From positions 372,001-436,000 of the forward strand of contig NZ_BOSJ01000004.1 of assembly GCF_018403285.1 (NCBI RefSeq): DNA of 64,000 nt. Reading direction: 5' to 3'. This DNA is from Paenibacillus sp. J45TS6. GTDB lineage: Bacteria; Bacillota; Bacilli; Paenibacillales; Paenibacillaceae. A model generated the notes under the pieces. That model searched no databases. It was given only the letters and a program-made list of their open reading frames with translations, and was not told where the DNA came from. Within the stretch, counting starts at the first letter, position 1. Every line of letters begins with the position of its first letter. This document shows, piece by piece, positions 52,415 through 61,005 of the stretch. A program made the translations under genes and the position numbers.

Positions 52415-53148
52415 AAGAGCCAAGCAGGGGGAATAACGGTTTTTGGAACTCGTTTAGACAAGGCGGAGTACCATCTGCGATTGCTTCTATGATGGGGACT
52501 CCTACGGCACAGCAAATGGCTTTTTTACGATCTCTCATGAGAGAAAATCGACGGCCGGAGACCCTCCGGACGCCGCTTAATGAACTGGATGCCGTTGTAT
52601 TTGATTTAGAGACGACAGGTTTTGCTCCCCAGCATGGAGATGAGATTTTGTCTTTTGGTGCTGTGCGAGTTATGGGAGGTAAAGTGATAGAAGAAGAACA
52701 GTTTTATACTCTTGTTAAAACGAGGAACAGGATCCCGGAGCACATAGCCGAGCTTACTGGAATCACAACCGAAATGACCCAGGATGCTCCTCAGCTTTTG
52801 AATGGACTGCATGATTTTATGTCTTTTGTAGGCGGGCGGGTTCTTGTAGCTCATGCGAGTGCACATGACAAATCTTTTCTGAATGCTGCCTTATGGAAAA
52901 CCTCAAAAGTGAGACTAAGCCACCGCGTCATTGATACCATGATGCTGGCGAGATGGCTTGAACCGCAGCGATCTGGTTATGGACTTGATGAATTGCTTCA
53001 ATCAAGAAATATTGAAATTAAGGGGAGACATCATGCATTAGAAGATGCGATGATGACAGCGCGTTTATGGGGAGCCTATCTCGATGATATCTCGAAAATG
53101 AATGTGGTAACCTTGTCTGATTTATATCATCATCTAAGTCACGCATAG
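52411..53148 (+). CDS. DnaQ-like 3'-5' exonuclease (DEDDh)
   Basis: The 245-residue protein has a 60-residue N-terminal extension and an exonuclease domain with all DEDDh residues: D and E in FDLETTG, D in HASAHDKSF, and H-x4-D in HHALEDAMMTA. Such proteins serve as proofreading subunits or as RNA/DNA-trimming nucleases. The start overlaps the nucleotidyltransferase stop (ATGA), and the pairing with a DUF294-type gene is known in many bacteria, though not its purpose. Its last 15 bases overlap the convergent JAMM peptidase gene. Confidence 0.92.
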   Translation: MKEPSRGNNGFWNSFRQGGVPSAIASMMGTPTAQQMAFLRSLMRENRRPETLRTPLNELDAVVFDLETTGFAPQHGDEILSFGAVRVMGGKVIEEEQFYTLVKTRNRIPEHIAELTGITTEMTQDAPQLLNGLHDFMSFVGGRVLVAHASAHDKSFLNAALWKTSKVRLSHRVIDTMMLARWLEPQRSGYGLDELLQSRNIEIKGRHHALEDAMMTARLWGAYLDDISKMNVVTLSDLYHHLSHA

Positions 53149-53565
53149 TGCGGCATGCCTAAGGCTGTACCCATGATCTTGTTGTACCACCTCATAAGCT
53201 TTAACTTCTAATCGCTGCGCATTGGGATTGATTCCCGCAATGAGATACACCTTCATTAATTGTCCGTAAGACTGCAAGTTCTGAAGATCCTCAGCTGAGG
53301 GAAACGGAGCGGAAATAGGATGTGTGTGATATAGACCTATTAAATCAGGAGAAGTCAGTAAATGATGGACCCACACTTCAGGTTCGAGCTCAAAGTGATG
53401 ATTGGGTTCTGCTGCCACGTTTTTGACAGGTATAATGGAATGGATGTCAACAGAATCAGCAATTGACGAAGTTCCTAGCAGTAAACCGCACCCTTCAGAA
53501 GGCCAAGATGTATGGAAGTGATTTTTTATTTGTTCGTTAGTTGCAGCCGTCATTCGGATGATCAT
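53134..53565 (-). CDS. M67 (JAMM/MPN+) metallopeptidase
   Basis: The 143-residue protein is one compact JAMM domain. Catalytic E24 lies in WPSEGCGLLLG, and the zinc site is H80-T-H82 with S90 and D93 in YHTHPISAPFPSAEDL, matching E...H-x-H-x7-S-x-x-D. Bacterial members remove C-terminal extensions from ThiS-like or cysteine-carrier proteins in sulfur transfer; no such partner gene is adjacent. ATG 53565 lies nine bases after AGAAGGAG. Its 3' end overlaps the exonuclease gene on the other strand by 15 bases. Confidence 0.9.
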   Translation of the reverse strand: MIIRMTAATNEQIKNHFHTSWPSEGCGLLLGTSSIADSVDIHSIIPVKNVAAEPNHHFELEPEVWVHHLLTSPDLIGLYHTHPISAPFPSAEDLQNLQSYGQLMKVYLIAGINPNAQRLEVKAYEVVQQDHGYSLRHAALCVT

Positions 53566-53729
53566 GTTAAGAAGCTCCTTCTTCTTTTTATAGATAAGAA
53601 ACATGCGGCTCCTTTTTAGAAAAGGAGTTTTTTGTGATATAATTAACCAAAATTAGGGGTAAAATGAGATCAATAGGAAATCAATTATGAAAGCATATAT
53701 AGTCTATAACAATGAAAAAGGATGGGCAA

Positions 53730-54296
53730 ATGAAACGTAACTTGTATATATGGGCTGGGATTCTACTGCTGATCGGTTTTGCTTTTTGGCAAACGAGTAA
53801 TAAAGAAGGGGGTCTGTCTATTCAAAATGTATTCCAAACGGACAACCCTATTCCTACAGAAACGGGTGCGAAAGCAGGACTGCTTGCTCCACCTTTTGAG
53901 TTAAAGGGACTTGAGAATAAAGAAACTTATACAGTAGGCGGGACAAGAGAAAAAGCGCTCCTGCTTAATTTTTGGGCTTCTTGGTGTGATCCTTGTAAGA
54001 TGGAAGCTGGATCGTTAAATCTGCTTGCGAAAAACTACAAAGATGGGCTTGATGTATACGGAGTTAATGTAACAAAATATGATACTGTAAAAGACGCTAA
54101 ACAATTTGTTGACACATTTAAACTTCAATTTCCAATCCTAACGGATGAAGATGGAGCTGTTTATGATTTATATAAAGGAATGGCATTTCCGACGAATGTT
54201 CTGATTGACAAAAACGGCGTGATCCAAGAAATTATTCTGGGTATTCTGACAGAGGAAGAACTAGAGAAGAAAGTCCGGGCACTTGTGAAAAAATAA
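53730..54296 (+). CDS. Membrane-anchored TlpA/ResA-like thiol-disulfide oxidoreductase
   Basis: The 188-residue protein has one N-terminal membrane helix (about 5-20) and an external thioredoxin-like domain with the active site WASWCDPCKME (C86, C89) and cis-proline region FPTNVLID. ResA-type proteins reduce apocytochrome c or other secreted disulfides, but no cytochrome maturation genes lie nearby. ATG 53730 is seven bases behind AAGGA; ATG 53712 lacks a site and lies before it. It is a single-gene unit with a strong terminator. Confidence 0.92.
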   Translation: MKRNLYIWAGILLLIGFAFWQTSNKEGGLSIQNVFQTDNPIPTETGAKAGLLAPPFELKGLENKETYTVGGTREKALLLNFWASWCDPCKMEAGSLNLLAKNYKDGLDVYGVNVTKYDTVKDAKQFVDTFKLQFPILTDEDGAVYDLYKGMAFPTNVLIDKNGVIQEIILGILTEEELEKKVRALVKK

Positions 54297-54337
54297 AAAG
54301 AGGCTGCAGATGATGAGATCTGCAGCCTCTTTTGCAT
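54296..54337. terminator. Bidirectional terminator between the TlpA-like gene and cimA
   Basis: AAAAGAGGCTGCAGAT and ATCTGCAGCCTCTTTT form a perfect 16-bp stem with loop GATGAG. Confidence 0.93.
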
Positions 54338-54352
54338 ATATAAGATCAGAGC

Positions 54353-55972
54353 TTAATGGTTTACTAATCCTTGCTGCGGCAAAGCATCCGGTTCAATGAA
54401 CTCGGAAGGATCTTCCTCGAGAAGTGCATACCGGAAACTGTGCACGAGTGCCTCCCAGCTGGCTTCAATAATATTCTCAGAAACGCCTACGGTGTTCCAG
54501 GAATCAGTGAAGTTTTTGGATTCGATAAGAACCCTAACTTTGGCAGCTGTCGTATCTTTATCGTCAAGGACTCTAACTTTATAGTCGGATAAATGCATAT
54601 TTTTTAAAGATGGATAGTAAGTAATGAGTGCTTTACGAAGTGCATTATCCAGTGCATTCAGCGGACCGTTACCTTCTGCAGCAGTATAGTGACTGCGTCC
54701 ACCAACGTTTATTTTGACAAAAGCTTCGGAAACAACCGGTTTGCCGACATTTTTTTCAACCAACATCTTAAAAGACTCAAAAGTGAATAGTTCTTGCATA
54801 TCACCGTTTGCTTCCCGAATGAGGAGTTCAAGAGAAGCATCTGCTCCTTCAAACTGATAGCCCTGATGTTCGAGATCTTTAATTTTATTAATTACGTTTT
54901 TTGTCTGTTCACTGGTTGGATCAAATTCAATTCCCATGTCTTTGGCCTTGGAAATAATGTTGCTTTGTCCTGCAAGCTCAGATACGAGTATTCTTTGTTT
55001 GTTACCGACTTGTTCGGGAACAATATGTTCATAAGTACGAGAATCACGCATGATGGCCGATACATGAATGCCGCCTTTATGAGCAAAAGCTGCGTTACCT
55101 ACATACGGCTGATTTACCGGCATATTGACATTTGCAATCTCGCTGATATATCTAGCGACATTGGTTAACTGTGCAAGTTTTTCTTCTTCTACGCATTCAT
55201 AGCCGAATTTCAGCTGCAAATTTGGAATGACGGAGCACAGATTCGCGTTACCACAACGTTCTCCGTAGCCATTGATCGTCCCTTGGACTTGTCTTGCCCC
55301 GCTATTTATGGCTGCCAGTGTATTGGCTACAGCCAGCTCACAGTCGTTATGGGTATGGATGCCGAATTTTGCATTTGGCAGTTGCTCTGTCAGGGACGAG
55401 ACCACCTCATGTACTTCATGCGGCATCGTTCCCCCGTTCGTATCACACATCACAAGCCAGTCAGCGCCGGCTTCATATGCTTTTTTCATTACAGAGACGG
55501 CATACGCCGGATTGTTTTTATAACCGTCAAAAAAATGTTCCGCATCAAAAATGACCTCTAGTCCGCTTTGTTTCAAATAATGGATGGAGTCATAAATCAT
55601 TTCTAAGTTTTCTTCTAGTGTCGTTTGGAGTGCAGTATGCACATGAAAATCCCAAGACTTGCCCACGAGCGTAGCTGCATCTGCACCTGATTCAATAATA
55701 CGATTTAGATTCGCATCTTCTGCAGCAACACTGCCCTTACGGCGTGTACTGCCAAAGGCTACGATTTTTGCAGAAAGTCCGAGCTCCTGAACTCGCTTGA
55801 AAAATTCAATGTCTTTCGTGTTACTACCTGGAATGCCGCCTTCAATATACTGTACTCCAAGAAAATCAAGCTTCTTGGCAATATGTAATTTGTCGTCTAC
55901 AGATAAACTGATTCCTTCACCTTGTGTGCCATCGCGAAGTGTAGTATCGAAGATAGAGATGGACTTAGACAT
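54353..55972 (-). CDS. cimA: (R)-citramalate synthase
   Basis: The 539-residue enzyme condenses pyruvate and acetyl-CoA to citramalate, the threonine-independent start of isoleucine synthesis. The DRE-TIM barrel motif is FDTTLRDGTQGEGIS, with HTHNDCELAVANTLAAINSGARQVQGTINGYGERCGNANL as the second family block and a C-terminal LeuA-type regulatory domain (about 395-530). Length and sequence fit the CimA group rather than homocitrate or isopropylmalate synthases. AGGGGG lies nine bases before ATG 55972. No T-box or other leader element is seen in the 224 bases before it. Confidence 0.93.
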   Translation of the reverse strand: MSKSISIFDTTLRDGTQGEGISLSVDDKLHIAKKLDFLGVQYIEGGIPGSNTKDIEFFKRVQELGLSAKIVAFGSTRRKGSVAAEDANLNRIIESGADAATLVGKSWDFHVHTALQTTLEENLEMIYDSIHYLKQSGLEVIFDAEHFFDGYKNNPAYAVSVMKKAYEAGADWLVMCDTNGGTMPHEVHEVVSSLTEQLPNAKFGIHTHNDCELAVANTLAAINSGARQVQGTINGYGERCGNANLCSVIPNLQLKFGYECVEEEKLAQLTNVARYISEIANVNMPVNQPYVGNAAFAHKGGIHVSAIMRDSRTYEHIVPEQVGNKQRILVSELAGQSNIISKAKDMGIEFDPTSEQTKNVINKIKDLEHQGYQFEGADASLELLIREANGDMQELFTFESFKMLVEKNVGKPVVSEAFVKINVGGRSHYTAAEGNGPLNALDNALRKALITYYPSLKNMHLSDYKVRVLDDKDTTAAKVRVLIESKNFTDSWNTVGVSENIIEASWEALVHSFRYALLEEDPSEFIEPDALPQQGLVNH

Positions 55973-56196
55973 GATATATTATCCCCCTTTTAAGAAGTCA
56001 CCCTTAACTTTATAATTTTACTATTATATCAGTTCTTACCTGGAAAGTAAGATGTTATTTTGTAATTATTGTAGATGAATCCATTTATTTTGGACGTAAT
56101 CCGGTATACTTAAGGAGATTTTAACGGTAAAATAAAGTTTTTGATGAATTGATTTTCTATCTATTTAACGAGTAAAAGAGTAAGGAAGGTATCCGC

Positions 56197-57477
56197 ATGG
56201 AGAACGTAAAGGATTATTATCCTGTGAAGGGCCGCGTCATTTTACATGTAGATATGAATGCTTTTTATTGCTCCGTTCATGCTGCGGAAAGGCCTGATCT
56301 ATATGCAGGGAAACCAACAGCCGTTGCGGGCAGCAGTGAAAAGCGCAAAGGAGTTATTGTCACTTGTTCTTACGAAGCACGTAAACTAGGAATCAGTACA
56401 GGAATGGTCGTAAATCAGGGACTTCGAAAATGTCCAGAACTTATCGTTATCACACCGGACTTTCACCTATATCGCAAATACTCCAAGGCATTTATGAAGA
56501 TTGCCTATGAATATACGCCGGAACTTGAGGCCACCTCAATCGATGAATGTTATTTAGACATTACGGGTTCAAAACAATTCGGCACGCCGATCCAGATTGC
56601 AGAAGAAATTCAAAGAAGAATTAATGAAGAACTGGGGATTCCTTGTTCTATAGGGATTGCTCCTAATAAACTGCTGGCGAAAATGGGCTCAGATATGAAA
56701 AAGCCGAACGGCATTACCGTTCTTAGGTTGCGGGATGTTGAAAAAATACTATGGAGTAAGCCATGCGCGGAATTGTTTGGGATTGGACAAAAAACAGCAG
56801 AGAAATTGCGAAAACTTAACATTATGACAATTGGACAGCTTGCGAAGGCAAATGAACAAATGCTAAAAGATTATTTTGGCGTACTTGGAACATGGATGAA
56901 GCAAGCGGCTAATGGAATCAGTCATTCACCGGTACTCGCTGATCGTGAACCGAATAAGTCGATCGGGCACACCACAACGCTTCCTGAAGATATTTCGAAT
57001 GAAAACGACATTAACCGAGTACTGCTGAATATCAGTGACCAAGTGGGGCGCCGTTTGAGAAGACAAGGAATGATGGCAGGCGGGATTCAGATTACCATTC
57101 GCACACCTGATATGAAAACCATTACTCGGTCCCATGCGCTGCAGGTACCAACTGATTACGACAAAGATATTTATAAAGAAGCTGTGAATTTATTTTACCG
57201 GCAGTTTGGTGCAGGGAAACCGATTAGGCTGCTTGGGATTACGCTGCAAAATCTAATTCCGAAGAGTGAATCAGTAGTGCAGCTGGATCTATTCGATTAT
57301 CAAGAACAGCCAAAGAAAGAATCCCTTATAAAGGTAATGGACACGCTAAGAGATAAATTTGGAGAAAATGCGGTGGTAACTGCGGGGATGCTTGGAGACG
57401 ATCCATCGACGCTGATCCGTAACTATAAATCACGTGGAACATCATTACAAAAAGATAATCTTTCTCTCCCAGAATAG
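56197..57477 (+). CDS. dinB: DNA polymerase IV
   Basis: The 426-residue Y-family polymerase copies damaged or misaligned templates. Catalytic aspartates and glutamate are D19 in HVDMNAFYCSVH and D116-E117 in SIDECYLD; the thumb has a helix-hairpin-helix, FGIGQKTAEKL, and the little finger spans about 245-355. The C-terminal QLDLFDY (near 362) is a classic sliding-clamp-binding motif. An extra dozen residues precede the usual N terminus. AAGGAAGG precedes ATG 56197 by about seven bases. I see no LexA operator upstream, so control may be constitutive. Confidence 0.96.
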   Translation: MENVKDYYPVKGRVILHVDMNAFYCSVHAAERPDLYAGKPTAVAGSSEKRKGVIVTCSYEARKLGISTGMVVNQGLRKCPELIVITPDFHLYRKYSKAFMKIAYEYTPELEATSIDECYLDITGSKQFGTPIQIAEEIQRRINEELGIPCSIGIAPNKLLAKMGSDMKKPNGITVLRLRDVEKILWSKPCAELFGIGQKTAEKLRKLNIMTIGQLAKANEQMLKDYFGVLGTWMKQAANGISHSPVLADREPNKSIGHTTTLPEDISNENDINRVLLNISDQVGRRLRRQGMMAGGIQITIRTPDMKTITRSHALQVPTDYDKDIYKEAVNLFYRQFGAGKPIRLLGITLQNLIPKSESVVQLDLFDYQEQPKKESLIKVMDTLRDKFGENAVVTAGMLGDDPSTLIRNYKSRGTSLQKDNLSLPE

Positions 57478-57846
<369 letters not shown>

Positions 57847-57866
57847 TCCTATCCATTTCAGATGAT

Positions 57867-57905
57867 CGCCTTGGTGCCGAGTTTCGGTGCCGGGCGTTTT
57901 TTTTG
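57867..57905 (+). terminator. Intrinsic terminator after the ferredoxin gene
   Basis: CGCC..GGTGCCGA pairs with TCGGTGCC.GGCG around GTT (two G-T pairs), followed by eight T residues. Confidence 0.9.
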
Positions 57906-57925
57906 TGAAAATAAAGCAGTTAGAT

Positions 57926-57981
57926 CTATGCTTTCCGGCATAGGCCGAGGACAGGAATCGAGCGAGGCTTGTCCACGGCCG
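57926..57981. other. Structured intergenic region with two hairpins
   Basis: Two stems lie side by side: CTATGC-TTTCCG-GCATAG (about 57927-57943) and GGCCGAGGACA...TGTCCACGGCC (about 57943-57981) with a 16-base loop and one A-A mismatch. The bases are more GC-rich than the surroundings. Neither is followed by a T run on the plus strand; on the minus strand they lie just after the stop of the small gene at 58015 and may end its transcript. Confidence 0.5.
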
Positions 57982-58014
57982 AACGAATCCGGATCAACGA
58001 TATTTCTGGCTGCA

Positions 58015-58161
58015 TTAAGGGTTTGTTGATTCGCCGATAATGACGAAGACAGCAATTAAGATAATTAGGAGCAAAACGCTTAGTGCAGTCCAGAACAAGG
58101 CTTTCCGGTTTACTTCCTCTTTCTTTTGCTGCAAGCTTGGTTTCTTCCTCTTTTGAGACAT
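58015..58161 (-). CDS. Small single-pass membrane protein
   Basis: This 48-residue protein reads on the minus strand from ATG 58161, behind GAAAGGAG. It has a very basic N-terminal half (MSQKRKKPSLQQKKEEVNRK), one membrane helix (LFWTALSVLLLIILIAVFVII) and the tail GESTNP. The positive-inside rule puts the N terminus in the cytoplasm. I do not recognise a family. The ribosome binding site, the clear helix and the absence of a competing gene make it likely real. It lies between the ferredoxin and pyrD genes, facing away from pyrD. Confidence 0.7.
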   Translation of the reverse strand: MSQKRKKPSLQQKKEEVNRKALFWTALSVLLLIILIAVFVIIGESTNP

Positions 58162-58476
58162 GTCAGATGCTCCTTTCACGGCAAAAGTTAGGTTTTATCA
58201 TAAGCTTTCTCTATTGTATTCAAACTGGGATAAATTATCAAAGTATTATATCTATCTAGATCTTCGTAAAAGGGTAGGGAGTTGGGTCTCTATCCCTTTT
58301 CTTTTGCAACAAAAAACGCTAAACTGGAGAGTAGAGGGGAAGCTGGTGATATCAAAAAGCAAGCTGTATTCATACTATATGTTGTAAGTTTACATACGAT
58401 ATAGCTAGATATAGCAATAGTGTTTTGATACATTTGTAAGCTCCCATAAATAGATCTAGTAAACGGAGTGGATGAT
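58162..58476. other. Gap of about 315 bases without a convincing gene
   Basis: This stretch between the small membrane-protein gene and pyrD holds AT-rich sequence and, near 58290-58310, TATCCCTTTTCTTTTGCAA, but I see no complete promoter, no strong hairpin and no reading frame with a ribosome binding site. Promoters for both divergent neighbours must lie here. Confidence 0.5.
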
Positions 58477-59571
58477 TTGCTGTATCGTAATTTCGGAAAA
58501 CCTTTTTTCTTCGCAATGGACGCTGAAAAAGCACACCATCTTGTTATAGGCAGTCTGAATAAAGCAGGCCGAATACCAGGAGGAGTGAGCTTACTTCGTT
58601 CCATGTATCGTGTACGTGAAACAGCGGATCTAGCTACTGATTTATTCGGTCTCCATTTTCCATCACCTATAGGTCTTGCTGCAGGACTGGATAAGAATGG
58701 GGAAGCTGTCCCTGGATTCTCTTCCATTGGATTTGGATTCATGGAAGTGGGAACCGTAACGCCAGAACCACAACCAGGAAATGAACAGCCTAGACTGTTC
58801 AGACTTCCTCAAGATGAAGCACTTGTTAACCGAATGGGATTTAATAACCAAGGTGCAGCAGCCATGGCAACGGTTTTATCCGGAATAAAGGAACGACCGA
58901 TACCGGTTGGCATTAATATTGGAAAAAACAAGATCACTGCGAATGAGGATGCTCCATTAGATTATCGCAAGTGTATCGAAATGTTGTATTCGCATGCTGA
59001 CTTTTTTGTTGTAAATATCAGTTCCCCAAATACACCGGATCTGCGCAGCTTGCAGCATGGAAGTGAACTTAGTGATTTGCTTGCCGCGGTTATGGATCAG
59101 ATGAAGAAAGAATCTCAGAAATCAGGTGTAAAGAAGCCTGTTCTGGTTAAGATTGCACCGGATGTAACTGAGGTTGAACTGAAATATATGGTGGATACGA
59201 TTTCAAAAAGCGGTGTTTCGGGTATCATAGCTACGAATACAACAATAAGCCGCGAAGGATTGACTCATGAGAATGCGAAAGAAACAGGTGGACTGAGCGG
59301 TAAGCCGCTTCGTGATCGTTCAACTGAAATCATCAGCCAGGTTTATCGTCAAACGAATGGGAAACTCCCTATTATCGGATCGGGAGGCATTTTTACAGCT
59401 AAAGATGCTTACGACAAGATTAAAGCGGGAGCAAGTCTGGTTGAGATTTATACCGCACTTATTTATGAAGGTCCTGAGATTAATCAACGTCTTCATGAAG
59501 GCCTTCGGGAACTGCTTCGCAAGGATGGTTATCGTCACATTTCCGAAGCGGTTGGAGCTGACCATAGATAA
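58477..59571 (+). CDS. pyrD: Dihydroorotate dehydrogenase, quinone-dependent (class 2)
   Basis: The 364-residue flavoprotein oxidises dihydroorotate to orotate in pyrimidine synthesis and passes electrons to quinones. The N-terminal amphipathic extension (about 1-45), the catalytic serine in NISSPNTPDLRSLQ and FMN-binding GSGGIFTAKDAYDKIKAGASLVE mark class 2. Bacillus and most Firmicutes use a class 1B PyrD inside the pyr operon, so a solitary class 2 gene is noteworthy. TTG 58477 lies eight bases after CGGAG; GTG 58468 lies inside that site. Confidence 0.95.
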   Translation: MLYRNFGKPFFFAMDAEKAHHLVIGSLNKAGRIPGGVSLLRSMYRVRETADLATDLFGLHFPSPIGLAAGLDKNGEAVPGFSSIGFGFMEVGTVTPEPQPGNEQPRLFRLPQDEALVNRMGFNNQGAAAMATVLSGIKERPIPVGINIGKNKITANEDAPLDYRKCIEMLYSHADFFVVNISSPNTPDLRSLQHGSELSDLLAAVMDQMKKESQKSGVKKPVLVKIAPDVTEVELKYMVDTISKSGVSGIIATNTTISREGLTHENAKETGGLSGKPLRDRSTEIISQVYRQTNGKLPIIGSGGIFTAKDAYDKIKAGASLVEIYTALIYEGPEINQRLHEGLRELLRKDGYRHISEAVGADHR

Positions 59572-59630
59572 GTGGCTGGTACTATAATGATTAAGATTTA
59601 GGTATGAGCATAAGACAGGAGGCAGAGGCA

Positions 59631-60443
59631 ATGGACGGAAGAGACTGGGGGACATTTTTGCTTCCTTACGAACAGGCCGTAGAGGAACTTAAGGTTAAGT
59701 TTAAAACAATGCGGGCAGAACTTAAAAAACGTGAAGAGTATGCACCTATCGAATTCGTAACCGGTCGCGTCAAGAAAATTTCAAGTATCTTGGATAAAGC
59801 CAAACGGCTTTCCGTGCCCATGAATGAAATTGAAACAGGGATCGAGGATATCGCAGGTATTCGGATCATGTGTCAATTTGTGGAGGATATTCGCAGAGTA
59901 GCCGAGTATATTCGGGAAAGAAAGGACTTAAGAGTTCTTTATGAGAAGGACTACATTACCAATTTCAAGGAAAGCGGTTATCGTAGTTTCCATATGATTG
60001 TTGAATATCCTGTCCAGACAGCGCTTGGTCAAAAGCATGTACTTGCTGAGATTCAGATTCGAACCCTGGCGATGAATTTCTGGGCTACCATTGAGCATTC
60101 CTTGAACTACAAATTTAGAGACAACCTGCCTGATATGGTAAGAGAACGACTGAAGAAAACGTCTGAAGCCGCCTTTATTCTGGACAATGAGATGTCTGCA
60201 ATACGGCTAGAGATTCTGGAAGCACAAAAAACGTTTGAAGATGAATCCAGTATCATCTCCAAGACACTCGCCATCATTCATCAGTTATATTTTTATCACC
60301 TTGTGGATGAGGCGATTGAAGCACAAGAGAAATTTAATACGTATTGGCAAGCACACGATATCGAGGCGATAAAGCAATTATCCGGAGAAGTAAAGGAGCT
60401 GCTTAATAACGCAAGAAAAAGCAGTGAAACCGATGAGTTCTAA
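59631..60443 (+). CDS. Small alarmone synthetase, RelQ/YjbM-like
   Basis: The 270-residue protein makes (p)ppGpp from ATP and GDP or GTP. The RelA_SpoT synthetase core shows GRVKKISSILDKAKR, GIEDIAGIRIMC, YITNFKESGYRSFHM and AEIQIRTLAMNFWATIEHSLNYK, with the catalytic Glu in EIQIRT. The hydrolase and TGS domains of full-length Rel are absent. At about 270 residues it is longer than B. subtilis YjbM or YwaC (about 210), the extra part being a helical C-terminal tail. ATG 59631 follows AGGAGG by eight bases. Its end overlaps the DUF309 gene. Confidence 0.92.
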   Translation: MDGRDWGTFLLPYEQAVEELKVKFKTMRAELKKREEYAPIEFVTGRVKKISSILDKAKRLSVPMNEIETGIEDIAGIRIMCQFVEDIRRVAEYIRERKDLRVLYEKDYITNFKESGYRSFHMIVEYPVQTALGQKHVLAEIQIRTLAMNFWATIEHSLNYKFRDNLPDMVRERLKKTSEAAFILDNEMSAIRLEILEAQKTFEDESSIISKTLAIIHQLYFYHLVDEAIEAQEKFNTYWQAHDIEAIKQLSGEVKELLNNARKSSETDEF

Positions 60444-60924
60444 ATACGATCCGCTCTATGTCGATTACCTGGTCTATTTTAACCGGGATCAGGATTACTT
60501 TGAGTGTCATGAAGTGCTCGAGGAATTGTGGCTTGCTGAGGATCGTGAGCCTGTATATAAAGGATTGTTGCAAGTCGCAGTAGGGATGTATCATTATCGG
60601 AATCAGAATCTGCGCGGGGCACGGTTAATGCTTACCAGCGCGATCCAGATTCTTGAACCGTATCCGGAGCAGATCCTGGGTATAGAACTTGGACTTCTTC
60701 TCTCATCTTGCCGTAGTGCCCTCGAGAAACTGCAGCACTCGGACCAAAGTCCTGTACCTTATCAGGATTATACAATTGTGATTTGGGATGATGAACTCGA
60801 AGAAGCGGTATACCAGAGGTCGAAGGAATTAAAACCGAGTATACCTCAGCGGAGAAGTCCGACACGCGGGAAAGTGTACGAGGAACGGATGAAAGCAATG
60901 GGTAAAAACGGATTCACGTCCTAA
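60433..60924 (+). CDS. DUF309 family protein
   Basis: The 163-residue protein carries the DUF309 signature YFECHEVLEELWLAE near residue 25 and YKGLLQVAVGMYHYRNQNLRGARLML, a helical four-bundle-like pattern. A positively charged C-terminal tail follows. The family is linked in some species with metal binding and with scpA/scpB neighbourhoods, but no activity is known. ATG 60433 overlaps the end of the alarmone synthetase gene by 11 bases, so translation is probably coupled. GTG 60424 is an alternative start. Confidence 0.88.
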   Translation: MSSKYDPLYVDYLVYFNRDQDYFECHEVLEELWLAEDREPVYKGLLQVAVGMYHYRNQNLRGARLMLTSAIQILEPYPEQILGIELGLLLSSCRSALEKLQHSDQSPVPYQDYTIVIWDDELEEAVYQRSKELKPSIPQRRSPTRGKVYEERMKAMGKNGFTS

Positions 60925-60925
60925 T

Positions 60926-60983
60926 CATATAAACCCCCGACTCTTCACTGAGAAAGTGAAAGAAATCGGGGGTTTATATGATT
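60926..60983. terminator. Long bidirectional terminator
   Basis: TCATATAAACCCCCGA pairs perfectly over 16 bases with TCGGGGGTTTATATGA, with an inner TTCACT/AGTGAA helix and a GAGA loop. It separates the DUF309 gene from the convergent PCYCGC lipoprotein gene. Confidence 0.92.
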
Positions 60984-61005
60984 ATATATTTAGCTTTTGG
61001 CAGGA

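Noticed and set aside
55973-56196. LexA operator before dinB
   Set aside because: No CGAAC-N4-GTTCG-like dyad is present in the gap, so SOS control cannot be claimed.
57858-58055. Possible 65-codon minus-strand gene across the two hairpins
   Set aside because: It begins inside the small membrane-protein gene in another frame and runs through GC-rich hairpins and the ferredoxin terminator; no ribosome binding site.
58160-58387. Possible 75-codon gene on the plus strand
   Set aside because: No ribosome binding site, no domain, and its start overlaps the start of the better supported minus-strand gene at 58161.
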